The translations under genes and the position numbers were made by a program. A DNA stretch of 64,000 bases from Roseibacillus ishigakijimensis (lineage in GTDB: Bacteria; Verrucomicrobiota; Verrucomicrobiia; Verrucomicrobiales; Akkermansiaceae), in NCBI RefSeq assembly GCF_016595415.1, contig NZ_JAENIO010000015.1:1-64000 (forward strand). Direction: 5' to 3'. Below, piece by piece: positions 45,423 to 54,420 of this stretch. The stretch's first letter is position 1, and each line of letters begins with the position of its first letter. The notes beneath the pieces were generated by a model that was not told the origin of the DNA, made no database searches, and saw nothing but the letters and a program-made list of their open reading frames with translations.

Positions 45423-46883
45423 ATGAACCGACTCCCCTTCGCCTCTTCCTTAACGGCCTTACTCCTGGTCTCCACGCCGATCCTCAGCGCTCAGACCGTT
45501 TCCATTACCCAGAAATCCACCGGCAAATCCCTTTCGGTGAAGATCCTCGGCTACTCCGAGGGCGAAGTCCGCTTTCGGGCCAATGGCCGCGTCTATGAAT
45601 TGGCGGAGGACAAACTCACCCCCGACAGCTTGGACCGGGTGAAGGAGGCCCTGGCGGCAGCGGGCAAGCTGACAGCGAGCCTGGGGGTCTTGGGCGAGAA
45701 AGCCAACGAACTGGCGGGCCACTCTCTTTTCGGAGAGAAGTCCCTTTGGCAAGAACCTGCCGAGGAAGTCGCCCAACGTCTGCGCCTCCCGCGCGAAAGC
45801 CGTAAGGAGGACTCCAGCAGCTACCGCCTCTATCCCCCCAGCGACTACTTTTTCCTCGGTGCCCACCCCTACTGCATCACCCTTTACGGCAATAGCGAGC
45901 ACCAGCCGGAGAGTTTCTCCCTAGTCTACGCCAACAAGGGCGACTTCGGGAGCACGATGGGACGCGGCGAGGATCACTTCAAAAAAGTGCACCCCGACAA
46001 AGAGCTGCCCACCACCCTGGAAGAAGCCATCGAGCTGGATGCGGAATTGATCGCGACCACTCTCAGCGAGCTCCTGGGCGAACCCGAGGACCAATATTAC
46101 GGGGAGAAAGAAGACAAACGCCGGGTCAAGCGCTGGGATCTGGGCGACCATGCCTTCCTCCTTTCCACCATGGACGAGGAATACACCAGCTTGCTGATCG
46201 TGCCCACCGAAGTGGCTGATGCCGAGGGCAAGGTGGAATTCATCGCCGACTCCGAGATGAAAAAGCAGCAGGCGGGCAATCTGCGCCAGGAGGACAATGG
46301 CGACGTCTGGATCGACAACATCCCCATGGTGGACCAGGGTCCCAAGGGCTATTGCGCCCCAGCGACCTTCGAGCGGGCCATGCGCTACATGCGCATCCCA
46401 GCGGACATGTATCTCCTCGCCACTGCGGCTACCGCCCCGGGCGGAGGCACCAATACCATGAAGCTCTCCGACGATTGCAAACGCATCGTGCGCAGCAAGG
46501 CCCGCAAGATCCGGGAACTGGAGCTGGATGAGGATCTGGACCTGAAGACGGTGCGCAAATACATCGACAAAGGAGTGCCCATTCTCTGGCAGATGTGCAG
46601 CCTGCCGAACTACAATCAAATTGCCAACACCCGCACGATCCAGCGGAGCGAGGTGGAAAATTTCGAAAAATGGGCCGAAGAGATTGCGGAGGAAGCCGAG
46701 AAGGTCGCCCCCGGGCTAGCCATCCCCGCCAATCACCACATCTGCATGATCATTGGCTACAATGAAGCGACCAAGGAACTGGCGGTCAGCGACTCCTGGG
46801 GTCCGGAATACGAACTGCGTTGGGTCCACGTCGACATCGCCAAGGCCGTCACCAGCCAGGGAGGCTTCGTGATCGACTATTGA
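45423..46883 (+). CDS. Secreted C39-like cysteine peptidase
   Basis: A 486-residue exported protein. Signal peptide at 1-23 (ending ILSAQT). Residues 24-80 form a small beta domain like those on other Verrucomicrobia secreted proteins (SVKILGYSEGEVRFRANGRVYEL). The middle part is unassigned. The C-terminal domain is a papain-like C39_2 peptidase: MVDQGPKGYCAPATFERAM with C311, and NHHICMIIGYNE with H438-H439 followed by SDSWG. The catalytic Cys-His pair is thus present. C39-like enzymes release leader peptides or cleave other peptides; the target is not evident. No transporter or precursor-peptide gene is next to it. Confidence 0.78.
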   Translation: MNRLPFASSLTALLLVSTPILSAQTVSITQKSTGKSLSVKILGYSEGEVRFRANGRVYELAEDKLTPDSLDRVKEALAAAGKLTASLGVLGEKANELAGHSLFGEKSLWQEPAEEVAQRLRLPRESRKEDSSSYRLYPPSDYFFLGAHPYCITLYGNSEHQPESFSLVYANKGDFGSTMGRGEDHFKKVHPDKELPTTLEEAIELDAELIATTLSELLGEPEDQYYGEKEDKRRVKRWDLGDHAFLLSTMDEEYTSLLIVPTEVADAEGKVEFIADSEMKKQQAGNLRQEDNGDVWIDNIPMVDQGPKGYCAPATFERAMRYMRIPADMYLLATAATAPGGGTNTMKLSDDCKRIVRSKARKIRELELDEDLDLKTVRKYIDKGVPILWQMCSLPNYNQIANTRTIQRSEVENFEKWAEEIAEEAEKVAPGLAIPANHHICMIIGYNEATKELAVSDSWGPEYELRWVHVDIAKAVTSQGGFVIDY

Positions 46884-47263
46884 CTCTCGCCGTAGGGCAC
46901 ACGCTCGCGCGGGTTCTCCGGACCCGAGCGGGCCACGACCTCGTTCTTCTCGTTCATCACGATGCGGCGGGCCACGACCGGCCCCTCCGAGAGGCCCCAG
47001 GCCATGATGGTCACCCGCTCCCCTTTTTTAATGCGGTGGGCAGCCCCTCCATTGATGATGAAGTCGGTGCCGTCGGCCCCCCGCTGGGCGTAGGTTTCCA
47101 AGCGATTGCCGGAGGTCACCGAAGCGACGAGAACCTTCTCTCCTTCCACGAGGTCGACTTCATCCATCAGATTCCCGGGCAGCTCGATACTCCCTTCGTA
47201 TTCGATATCGGCTTGGGTGATGACCGCACGATGAATCTTGGATTTGAGGTATTGCCGTAACAT
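46877..47263 (-). CDS. panD: Aspartate 1-decarboxylase
   Basis: A 128-residue PanD proenzyme that makes beta-alanine for pantothenate and coenzyme A. The self-processing site is Gly24-Ser25 in YEGS, cut to give the pyruvoyl group on the alpha subunit. Conserved parts include the N-terminal KSKIHRAVIT and the C-terminal NGGAAH and YGESQ-type ends. Overlaps the end of the C39-like gene by seven bases on the opposite strand. Confidence 0.96.
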   Translation of the reverse strand: MLRQYLKSKIHRAVITQADIEYEGSIELPGNLMDEVDLVEGEKVLVASVTSGNRLETYAQRGADGTDFIINGGAAHRIKKGERVTIMAWGLSEGPVVARRIVMNEKNEVVARSGPENPRERVPYGESQ

Positions 47264-47377
47264 GATTCTCGCGCACTCTTCTCTCCCGACAGCGGAATCG
47301 TCAACGGCGAAAACGAATTTTCATGGCCGGGGCGAAGGAGTCACCCCCTCCGCCGACGATGTGGGAAAGGGACGCCC

Positions 47378-48985
47378 TCAGCGCTGGCTGGCCCGCTCGA
47401 TGGCTCTCTCCACCACCGGGCGCAGCTCTTCATGGGAGAGTTCACCGAGCATTTCCCGCATCCCGGGCACTTGCGCCGCCGTGCCGACCTGACCCAGCAA
47501 GTGGGCCGCCGAGCGCACAAGCGCGGACTCGGACGAGCGCAAGAAGGGCACCAGCAAGGGGGCCACCCCGGAGCCGTAGTTCTCAAGAAAGCGCTGGCGG
47601 GAGACCGGCTCTTCCACCCAAAGCTCAATCAAAAGGACAGCAGCGGACTCGGGCTTCCGCTCTGCCAGAAAGGCCATCACGTCGTCTGGAATCGCCACTC
47701 CCTCCTCCCGCAAGCGGGTAGCATTGTCCACCACCAGACGATCGACCCCGTCACCCTCTTGCGACCAGACCCCGAGGGCCTTGACGAGGGAGCCCAGCTC
47801 CTCGCTGGAAAGACTGCCGCCCAAGAGCCCGACCAGACGCACCGTCATATCTTGCCGCATTTGCCGCGGCTCCACGGAAGCCAAGCGGTCCAAGGCCGAC
47901 TTCACCCGCGTGCGATCCAGTGCGACCAGTTCGGCGTAGTTCAGCTCGAAGAATCGCTCGCTGGTGGCATCATTCAATTGATTGATCAAGGCCCCGCTGG
48001 CAACGCCGAGGACCTCGGGATTGACTTTGACCTGAATGAGGCGCAACTCGGGCAGAACGGCCTCGATCTCTCCGATGCGACCGGCGGCGACTTCCACCCG
48101 CTCCAAATCCAAGGGCACCCCGGTCATCACAAAAATACCGCCATCCTGAAGCACGCGGAACTCGGGGGACAAGGGCAGGTCAAACTCACCCTTGAGATAT
48201 TGCTCGAGCTGGAGACTCTGGAACTCTTTCATCTCCCGCACCCAGATGGCAGCGACCTGGCTCTCATTTTCCACCGTGTGAGGCAGGACCATCGCCTCCC
48301 ATCGCGTGGCCTCCATGATTTCCTGGGGAGAAAGGGAGTCATCGGAAATGCCCGGGAAATAGGCCTGCTCCCTCTCGCCAGTCTCGTCCGCCGCTTCTTC
48401 CAAAGCACCGGTCCCGGCCTGCCTCTCCCCCACCCCGCGCACCGAATAGTGGACGGGCATAAGGTAGGCGAGAGCCATCACTCCAGCCAAGCCCAGCGCA
48501 CCGACCAGAATGCCGAGGGCCCGTCCCCGCACCGCACCCCAGCCCAGGAGGAAAAAGCCCAGCAAACCAGCGAAGCCCCCCAGCAAAAGTCGATCCGGGC
48601 GCTCCACGTCGCGCAGGAGGGTGCTCCCCGGTTGCGAGCCAAAGTAGAGGAAGAGAGCGGTCAGCACGAGGGCAAAGAAGCCTGCCACCACCGCGAACAC
48701 GCGGATGGGAGGGACGGGCCCCACCACCGGCTGCTTGGGAGGCTCACTATATTCCATGGTGCGGAAAGCCACCGGGGCCGCCTTGGCCGGAGCCCGGCCA
48801 AATCGGCTCAAATCGGTGTTCTTGCGAATCTCATCCGGGAAGAATCGTTCGCGCTGATTGGCGATCACGTCGGGAGTGACCTGAAAACGGCTTTCACAAG
48901 ATCCACATTCCACCATGCGCCCCTTCAGCTCCTCACTCACTTCGAAATCCTGGCGGCAATCGGGGCATTCAATACGCAATGTCAT
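47378..48985 (-). CDS. Zinc-ribbon membrane protein with HEAT-like C-terminus
   Basis: A 535-residue protein. N-terminal zinc ribbon with CPDC (C7, C10) and CGSC (C27, C30), like the MJ0042-type finger common in these bacteria. A linker leads to four hydrophobic segments between about residues 90 and 185. The C-terminal part is soluble with helical repeats resembling HEAT repeats near the end (LRSSESALVRSAAHLLGQVGTAAQVPGM). Function unknown. It faces away from the CT398-like gene at 49139. Confidence 0.65.
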   Translation of the reverse strand: MTLRIECPDCRQDFEVSEELKGRMVECGSCESRFQVTPDVIANQRERFFPDEIRKNTDLSRFGRAPAKAAPVAFRTMEYSEPPKQPVVGPVPPIRVFAVVAGFFALVLTALFLYFGSQPGSTLLRDVERPDRLLLGGFAGLLGFFLLGWGAVRGRALGILVGALGLAGVMALAYLMPVHYSVRGVGERQAGTGALEEAADETGEREQAYFPGISDDSLSPQEIMEATRWEAMVLPHTVENESQVAAIWVREMKEFQSLQLEQYLKGEFDLPLSPEFRVLQDGGIFVMTGVPLDLERVEVAAGRIGEIEAVLPELRLIQVKVNPEVLGVASGALINQLNDATSERFFELNYAELVALDRTRVKSALDRLASVEPRQMRQDMTVRLVGLLGGSLSSEELGSLVKALGVWSQEGDGVDRLVVDNATRLREEGVAIPDDVMAFLAERKPESAAVLLIELWVEEPVSRQRFLENYGSGVAPLLVPFLRSSESALVRSAAHLLGQVGTAAQVPGMREMLGELSHEELRPVVERAIERASQR

Positions 48986-49138
48986 AGGTCACTTTGGAGT
49001 AGTCAGCGTGCTAAGCGGGCCCAAGTGTCTCTTTTTCCTTCGCCCGCATCAACTCATTCCCACAAAAATCGAGTCCTTCTCCTTTCTCCTGCCATTCCCG
49101 CTCTTGCCAGCCCCCCTCTGGCGCGATAATCACAAGGA

Positions 49139-49846
49139 ATGCTTCCAGAAATTGAGCGCCTCCTCATCCTCCAGCAACGCGACCAGACCATTGCCGGGCT
49201 GGAGAGCGACCTCAAACGCCTCCCCCACGAGAAGGAACTGGCCCGCACCCGCCTGGCCACCTCACAAAATGCCGTCGCCAAGGCCAAAGCCGCGCTGCAA
49301 GAAAACGAAATGGCGATCAAAACCGTTGAGCTCGATGTCGAGACCCGCAAGAACACCATTCTGCGCCTGAAAAACCAGCAGTTCGAGACCCGGAAAAACG
49401 AAGAGTTCCGCGCCCTCGGCACCGAGATCGACCGCTATCAAGCCGAGATTGACGACCGCGAGACGACCGAACTGGAGCTGATGGAAAAGGCCGACACCCT
49501 GCGCGCCACGCTGGATGAAGCCAAAGCCACGCTGGAAAAAGCAGAAGCCAGCGTGAGCGAGGAAATCACCCTCATCGACCAACGGGAAGAAGAAGAGCGC
49601 AAACGCCTGGCCGAAGTGAAGCTCCAGCGCCAAGCAGCGCAAGAAAAGCTCGCCGACGAGGATCTCCTCGAGCTCTATGAGCGCCTCCGCAAAGCCCGGG
49701 GCACGAAGGTTGTGGTCAATCTTTCCGAAAGCGGACAATGCGATGGCTGCCATGTCAAGGTCACCCCCGCGACCCTGATCAAGGTCACCGCCGACAAGGA
49801 AGTGACCCAGTGCGAAAACTGCGGCCGTATACTCTATGCCGGCTAA
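49139..49846 (+). CDS. CT398-like coiled-coil zinc-ribbon protein
   Basis: A 235-residue protein with an almost unbroken antiparallel coiled coil (about 1-180, rich in Glu, Ala, Lys) and a C-terminal four-cysteine zinc ribbon: CDGC and CENC. This is the CT398/zf-RING_7 family known from Chlamydia; in Chlamydia the protein was reported to bind the sigma54 factor and flagellar-type secretion parts. That activity cannot be assumed here, but a sigma54-type activator gene does lie 1.5 kb downstream. Starts at ATG 49139 with AAGGA immediately upstream. Confidence 0.85.
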   Translation: MLPEIERLLILQQRDQTIAGLESDLKRLPHEKELARTRLATSQNAVAKAKAALQENEMAIKTVELDVETRKNTILRLKNQQFETRKNEEFRALGTEIDRYQAEIDDRETTELELMEKADTLRATLDEAKATLEKAEASVSEEITLIDQREEEERKRLAEVKLQRQAAQEKLADEDLLELYERLRKARGTKVVVNLSESGQCDGCHVKVTPATLIKVTADKEVTQCENCGRILYAG

Positions 49847-49990
49847 TGCTCTCACAAAATCGGCAAAAAATGGCTTTTCCGGGCCGATTTCGAAAAAAAC
49901 AGTTGAAACACGTCGGCGAATCCCTTAGTTCCCTCGCCCCTTCCGGCCCGAAACCTTCGGCAAGACCCCGGCAGAAAAATCTTTCAAGCC

Positions 49991-50434
49991 ATGAGCACCA
50001 TCATCGACAAAATTGAGCAAGAGCAGCAGAAGGATGACATCCCCGAATTCGGTGTCGGTGATAGCGTCAAGATTCACTGCCTCGTAAAAGAAGGCGACAA
50101 AGAGCGGACCCAGATCTTCGCGGGTCTCGTCATCGCCCGTCGCGGCGGCGGCGTGAATGCCTCCTACACCGTGCGCAAGATTTCCTACGGCGAAGGCGTG
50201 GAGCGCGTCTTCCCCCTGCACACTCCTCGCGTGGCCAAAATCGAAGTCACTTCCCGCGGTAAAGTGCGTCGTGCCAAGCTGCACTACCTGCGCGACCGCG
50301 TGGGCAAGCGCGCTCTCCTCGTGAAGCCCGCCGACTCCAATGCAGCGGCCAAAGCACGCGAAGCCAAGAAAGAAGCTGCCGCTGCCGCCCGGGCCAAGAA
50401 GGCCGAGAGCGAAGCCGCCGAAAGCGCGGAGTAA
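49991..50434 (+). CDS. rplS: 50S ribosomal protein L19
   Basis: A 147-residue L19. The conserved core (about 15-115) includes [22 protein letters not shown] and the [30 protein letters not shown] stretch. It has an alanine/lysine-rich C-terminal extension of about 30 residues beyond the usual end. It sits at the subunit interface of the ribosome. Not accompanied by rpsP-rimM-trmD as in many bacteria. Intrinsic terminator follows. Confidence 0.96.
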   Translation: MSTIIDKIEQEQQKDDIPEFGVGDSVKIHCLVKEGDKERTQIFAGLVIARRGGGVNASYTVRKISYGEGVERVFPLHTPRVAKIEVTSRGKVRRAKLHYLRDRVGKRALLVKPADSNAAAKAREAKKEAAAAARAKKAESEAAESAE

Positions 50435-50462
50435 CTTTCCGACGGACCATTTTCTTTCAAAG

Positions 50463-50492
50463 AACGGCCTCCTCTCCAGGGGCCGTTTTTTT
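50463..50492 (+). terminator. Intrinsic terminator of rplS
   Basis: Stem AACGGCC (50463-50469) pairs with GGCCGTT (50481-50487), followed by seven or more T. It lies 29 bases after the stop codon. Confidence 0.85.
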
Positions 50493-50539
50493 GTGCCTTC
50501 TTCCCTTGCGTCTCCCCAAAGCAGCCTTAGAGACTAGCC

Positions 50540-51283
50540 ATGATTGCGAAAATTGCAGGAATCACTTTGGCGGGCTTCGGGCTGGCCGCAGCGGACAACA
50601 TTCTCCTCGTCCTCACCAACCATGGTGAACTGGGCGATACCGGCAAGAAGACCGGCTTCTATCTCTCCGAAGCAGCCCATCCCTACCAAGTCTTTACCGA
50701 GGCAGGGCACGAGGTCATCCTCGCCAGCCCCCAGGGCGGAAGCGCGCCACTCGATCCCAAAAGCCTGAAGCTGGACGACCCGGCCAACGAGACTTTCTGG
50801 AAAAAGTTCGGCAACGCCAAGGAAGACTCCCCCGCCGTGAGTGACACCGTCCCTCTGGCAGAAATCGAGGCCGATGAGTTCGCTGGAATCTTCTTCGCCG
50901 GAGGCCACGGCACGATGTGGGACTTTCCGCACTCCGAGCCGCTCCAGGCGCTCACCCGTGAACTCTACGAAGCCGGCAAGCCGGTGGGAGCGGTCTGCCA
51001 CGGCCCCGCCGCCTTGGTCAACGTCACCCTCAGCAATGGCAAGAAGCTCATTGCCGACAAGTCGGTCGCCGTCTTCACCAACGCCGAAGAAGAAGCCGTG
51101 GAACTGACCGAGGTGGTCCCCTTCCTCCTGCAGACAAAGTTTGCCCAAGCCGGGGCCGAGGTGAAGGAAGGAGCCAACTTCCAGAAAAACGCGGTCCGGG
51201 ACGGACTTCTCATCACCGGCCAGAATCCCGCTTCGGCGCACCAGGCCGGCGAACTGTTTGTGGAGGCTCTCTCCGCAGAGTAA
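50540..51283 (+). CDS. Exported DJ-1/PfpI-family protein (Hsp31/glyoxalase III-like)
   Basis: A 247-residue DJ-1 superfamily protein. The nucleophile is C153 in AVCHGPAAL, with a GGHGTMWDFP motif earlier (around 115-125) as in Hsp31-type glyoxalases/chaperones, and a conserved Glu region. The N-terminus MIAKIAGITLAGFGLAAADN looks like a signal peptide, unusual for this family and suggesting a periplasmic location. Its activity (glyoxalase, deglycase or chaperone) cannot be chosen. It lies between rplS and the sigma54 activator and is flanked by terminators. Confidence 0.87.
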   Translation: MIAKIAGITLAGFGLAAADNILLVLTNHGELGDTGKKTGFYLSEAAHPYQVFTEAGHEVILASPQGGSAPLDPKSLKLDDPANETFWKKFGNAKEDSPAVSDTVPLAEIEADEFAGIFFAGGHGTMWDFPHSEPLQALTRELYEAGKPVGAVCHGPAALVNVTLSNGKKLIADKSVAVFTNAEEEAVELTEVVPFLLQTKFAQAGAEVKEGANFQKNAVRDGLLITGQNPASAHQAGELFVEALSAE

Positions 51284-51322
51284 ACTCCAGCCCATTTGGC
51301 TCAATTCCGCAAAAAAAAGATT

Positions 51323-51361
51323 CCTGAATCGCATTGTCAGTTGGCGATTCGGGCTTTTTTT
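51323..51361 (+). terminator. Intrinsic terminator after the DJ-1/PfpI gene
   Basis: CCTGAATCGC (51323-51332) pairs with GCGATTCGGG (51344-51353) with one G-T pair, followed by CTTTTTTT. Confidence 0.8.
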
Positions 51362-51383
51362 GTCATGAACGGTCGCACCGACG

Positions 51384-52688
51384 ATGCCTGATGCTGAATA
51401 CAAAGACACGGTCCTGATAGTTGATTCCGATATCGACTTTCTCAACTGGGCAACCAAACATTTGGAAGCTCCGGATTTGCGGATTCTCCGCACCGATAAT
51501 GCCGAAAAGGCCTTGAAAATCATTGCGGGCACCGAGGTCGACCTCGTCCTTTCCGACATTCAGGTGCAGCCCTTTGATGGCCTGGAGCTCATCTCCAAAA
51601 TTCGCGCCCAGAATCCCGCCATCGTGACGATTCTATTGGCCGGCTTCCCCAGCACCACCCAAATCATCGAAGCCACGCGGCTGGGAGCACGGGATGTCTT
51701 GCGCAAGGAGGCCCTCAACTTCGAGCTGCGAGCCGTGGTGGAAAGCGCGTTTCAAGTCATCGAGAGTCGGCGCTCCGCTGAACAGCCCGAGCAAGCCCTC
51801 CCCGTGGCCGATGCCCGCATCAAGATGATCGGCCAGTCCCGCATCATCCAAGAGACCTTCAAGCTGGTCGGCCGGGTCGCGCCTTCCGATGCCCCCGTGC
51901 TGGTGACGGGGGAATCCGGCACGGGCAAAGAGCTCGTGGCCCAGGCGGTGCACGAATACTCGCCCCGTCGCAAGAATGACTTCATCGCCATCAACTGCGG
52001 AGCAATTCCCGAGAATCTGCTGGAGTCGGAGCTCTTTGGTCACGAGAAGGGTTCCTTCACGGGGGCGATGGCCCGGCGGGCGGGCCGCTTCGAGCAAGGA
52101 GACGGCGGCACCCTCTTTCTGGATGAGATCGGCGACATGCCGCAGTCGGTGCAAGTCAAGCTCTTGCGGGTGCTGCAGGACGGCAGTTTCTCACGGGTGG
52201 GCTCCAATGAGACTCTGAATTCCGACGTGCGCATCGTGGCGGCCACCAACAAAGATCTGGCCCACGAGGTGGCCAAGGGCCGCTTCCGGGAAGACCTTTA
52301 CTACCGGCTGAACGTGGTGGAAATCCACCTCCCGCCCCTGCGCGAACGGCGGGAAGACATCCCCTTGCTCGCCGAGTTCTTCCTCCAGCGCCTCGCCCGC
52401 AAATACGGCTTGGCCAAGATCAAGCTCTCGGGAGAAGCGATCCACACTCTCCAGAACCACCGCTGGACAGGCAATGTGCGCGAGTTGGAGAACACCATGG
52501 CCCGGGCTTGTGCCCTGGCCGAGTCCTCCCTCCTCCTCTCCGACGACATCCCCTTCGCCCGCTCCCCTTGGTCGGAGGAAGGCCGCCGGACCAAGGCCCT
52601 GCGCGAGCTCATGGACCTGCTTCCCGAGAGCGAAAAGGATCCCGTGGCGTGGTTTGGCCAACTGCTGGCGGAAGAAGAGCTGGCTTGA
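51384..52688 (+). CDS. NtrC-type response regulator with AAA+ sigma54 domain but no HTH
   Basis: A 434-residue regulator. The N-terminal receiver (1-125) has the phospho-acceptor D58 in LVLSDIQ. The AAA+ domain carries Walker A GESGTGKE (176-183), the sigma54-contacting loop as GSFTGA (223-228; GAFTGA is usual) and FLDEIGD as Walker B. After the R-finger and sensor II region, the protein ends at ELLAEEELA with only a short helical tail: there is no Fis-type DNA-binding domain, which NtrC proteins carry in the last 50 residues. It may act without specific DNA binding, or bind through a partner. No histidine kinase gene is visible nearby. Confidence 0.88.
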   Translation: MPDAEYKDTVLIVDSDIDFLNWATKHLEAPDLRILRTDNAEKALKIIAGTEVDLVLSDIQVQPFDGLELISKIRAQNPAIVTILLAGFPSTTQIIEATRLGARDVLRKEALNFELRAVVESAFQVIESRRSAEQPEQALPVADARIKMIGQSRIIQETFKLVGRVAPSDAPVLVTGESGTGKELVAQAVHEYSPRRKNDFIAINCGAIPENLLESELFGHEKGSFTGAMARRAGRFEQGDGGTLFLDEIGDMPQSVQVKLLRVLQDGSFSRVGSNETLNSDVRIVAATNKDLAHEVAKGRFREDLYYRLNVVEIHLPPLRERREDIPLLAEFFLQRLARKYGLAKIKLSGEAIHTLQNHRWTGNVRELENTMARACALAESSLLLSDDIPFARSPWSEEGRRTKALRELMDLLPESEKDPVAWFGQLLAEEELA

Positions 52689-52694
52689 GGCCGC

Positions 52695-54410
52695 CTACAA
52701 ATCCTGCTCGATGGCATTGATCTCCAGGAAATAGCGGTCCCAGCGATCCAACTGGGGCTTGAGCTTCATCTTGAGGTCGGCGACATGGCGACGGATGCCC
52801 TCGAACATGGTGGCATATTCCACAAAGAATCCCCGCACCCCCTCCTCATAGTCTTCCCCCAGAGCCTCGGCAAAGGGACGCGCGCAGGCCGACGATTTCT
52901 CCTCAAACCAGGCCAAGAGGTCGCGGGAATTGCGCCGGGCCTGCCAGAGGCCGTTGGCAAGGCTACCCCCGGCTCCAAGGAGGAGAACGAGAGCAATGAT
53001 ATGGAGCCCGAAAGTGCCAAAAAGCCCTGCCAGCATGACTAGAAACAAGGTGGAAGAAACCACCCGGCGCAAGGCCTGGCGATGAGCATTCATCTCACGA
53101 TCCAGGAGAGCGCGTATTTTTTGAGCAAGAACGGCTTTGCGTGCGGCCGCTCCCAAGCGTTTGGCAAAGCGCTCGCGGGAGTCGGCAAAGCCCCCGGAAA
53201 CCACTTCGAAATCCGGGGGCGGCATTTCCAACCGGTCCTCCACGCGGGGAACCACAGTCTCCCAATGGGCCCGGCAGGCGGCGACCAGCTCGTCACTCTC
53301 CCGCAGGGCCAGCTCTTCAATGGCCCTTTGCACGGCCTCAGAGAGTTCCTTCTCGATTTCACCCGGAGTGGGGTCCTTGCGCACCAGAGACCGCAGAGAG
53401 GGCCTCAGACAGGTCCTCTGCGCCAGCAGCTCCCCCATTCGCTCCAGTTCCTCGACAAAGACCTTGGCCAAATCGGCGCTTTTTCCCGCGAGACGCAGGA
53501 TTTGCCCCTCGCGGGCCTGCACCACTTCGCTCTCGATATCACTGAGCAAACCCTGGTCATTGTCCAGGGTGCGCCGCCGGGTCTCCATGCGGTCCTCGAT
53601 GGTGCGCAGCACGGCTGCAGTCTCCTTCCGCACCCGCCGCAGCTGTTCACGCCGGGGCCAGGAGCCAGCCACCTTGCCCGAGACGAAGCCCTCGAGCGCG
53701 GGGTAGCCACTCTGGGTCCAGAGATGGTGGCGCTTCGGAGTATGCTGTTTGGCCTGCAGCGCCTTTTGCCCCGAGACGGGAAAAACCGGCAAAGAGTCGC
53801 CGATTTTTTGGCGCGACAGCTCATTGATATGCCCGGTCAGAACCCTCAGCTCATCCTCGGTGCTGCGGTCGCATTGCTGAATGACAATGGCCACCTTGCC
53901 CGCCATCGCGGGAGCATGCTCACTGATGAGGGACCAAGTCGCGGCCGCCCAGGGATTCCCCACCGGAAAGACGAAAAACAACAAATCGATCGTTTCCAAC
54001 AAGGCCTCCAGAGCCCGGCGGCAATCCTCCCTCAGGCCATTGCTGCCCGGCGTATCGAGAACGTTGAAATCACGCAAAAATTCGTCCGCACGGAAGAGGT
54101 GGGCCACTCCTTCGCCCGCCGCCTCGCGCCGCTCCCGGCTCCCGTAGCGGAACCACTGCACCTCCTTGGTCCAAGGCAGGACATTGCTCTCGCAAAGCTC
54201 GGCGCCAAAGAGGCCGTTGAGAAAAGCCGACTTGCCCGCATTCACTTCCCCGCAGACGGCGAAGAGAAAGGGCTCGTAGAGGGGGGCCAGAAAGCTCTCC
54301 GGGTCGGCCAACGGACCGCAGTCCGCCCCCGTTTCCTCGGCCAGGGCCTTCACCCCGCGGGCGACCTCCGCGAGGCGCTCCCGGGTCGCGAAGTAGCGTT
54401 CTCCGAACAT
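52695..54410 (-). CDS. Bacterial dynamin-like GTPase
   Basis: A 571-residue protein of the dynamin-like/Era-type GTPase group. G1 GEVNAGKS at 54-61, G3 FNVLDTPGSN around 115-124, and a degenerate G4 reading QQCDRS instead of NKxD. Long helical stretches follow (about 265-450), with two membrane segments near 455-490 (STLFLVMLAGLFGTFGLHIIALVLLLG), and a C-terminal helical bundle. Bacterial dynamins remodel membranes and some protect against envelope stress or phage. It is convergent with the sigma54 activator and divergent in order from the deacetylase gene, with ten bases to it. Confidence 0.85.
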   Translation of the reverse strand: MFGERYFATRERLAEVARGVKALAEETGADCGPLADPESFLAPLYEPFLFAVCGEVNAGKSAFLNGLFGAELCESNVLPWTKEVQWFRYGSRERREAAGEGVAHLFRADEFLRDFNVLDTPGSNGLREDCRRALEALLETIDLLFFVFPVGNPWAAATWSLISEHAPAMAGKVAIVIQQCDRSTEDELRVLTGHINELSRQKIGDSLPVFPVSGQKALQAKQHTPKRHHLWTQSGYPALEGFVSGKVAGSWPRREQLRRVRKETAAVLRTIEDRMETRRRTLDNDQGLLSDIESEVVQAREGQILRLAGKSADLAKVFVEELERMGELLAQRTCLRPSLRSLVRKDPTPGEIEKELSEAVQRAIEELALRESDELVAACRAHWETVVPRVEDRLEMPPPDFEVVSGGFADSRERFAKRLGAAARKAVLAQKIRALLDREMNAHRQALRRVVSSTLFLVMLAGLFGTFGLHIIALVLLLGAGGSLANGLWQARRNSRDLLAWFEEKSSACARPFAEALGEDYEEGVRGFFVEYATMFEGIRRHVADLKMKLKPQLDRWDRYFLEINAIEQDL

Positions 54411-54420
54411 GACTGGGCCC

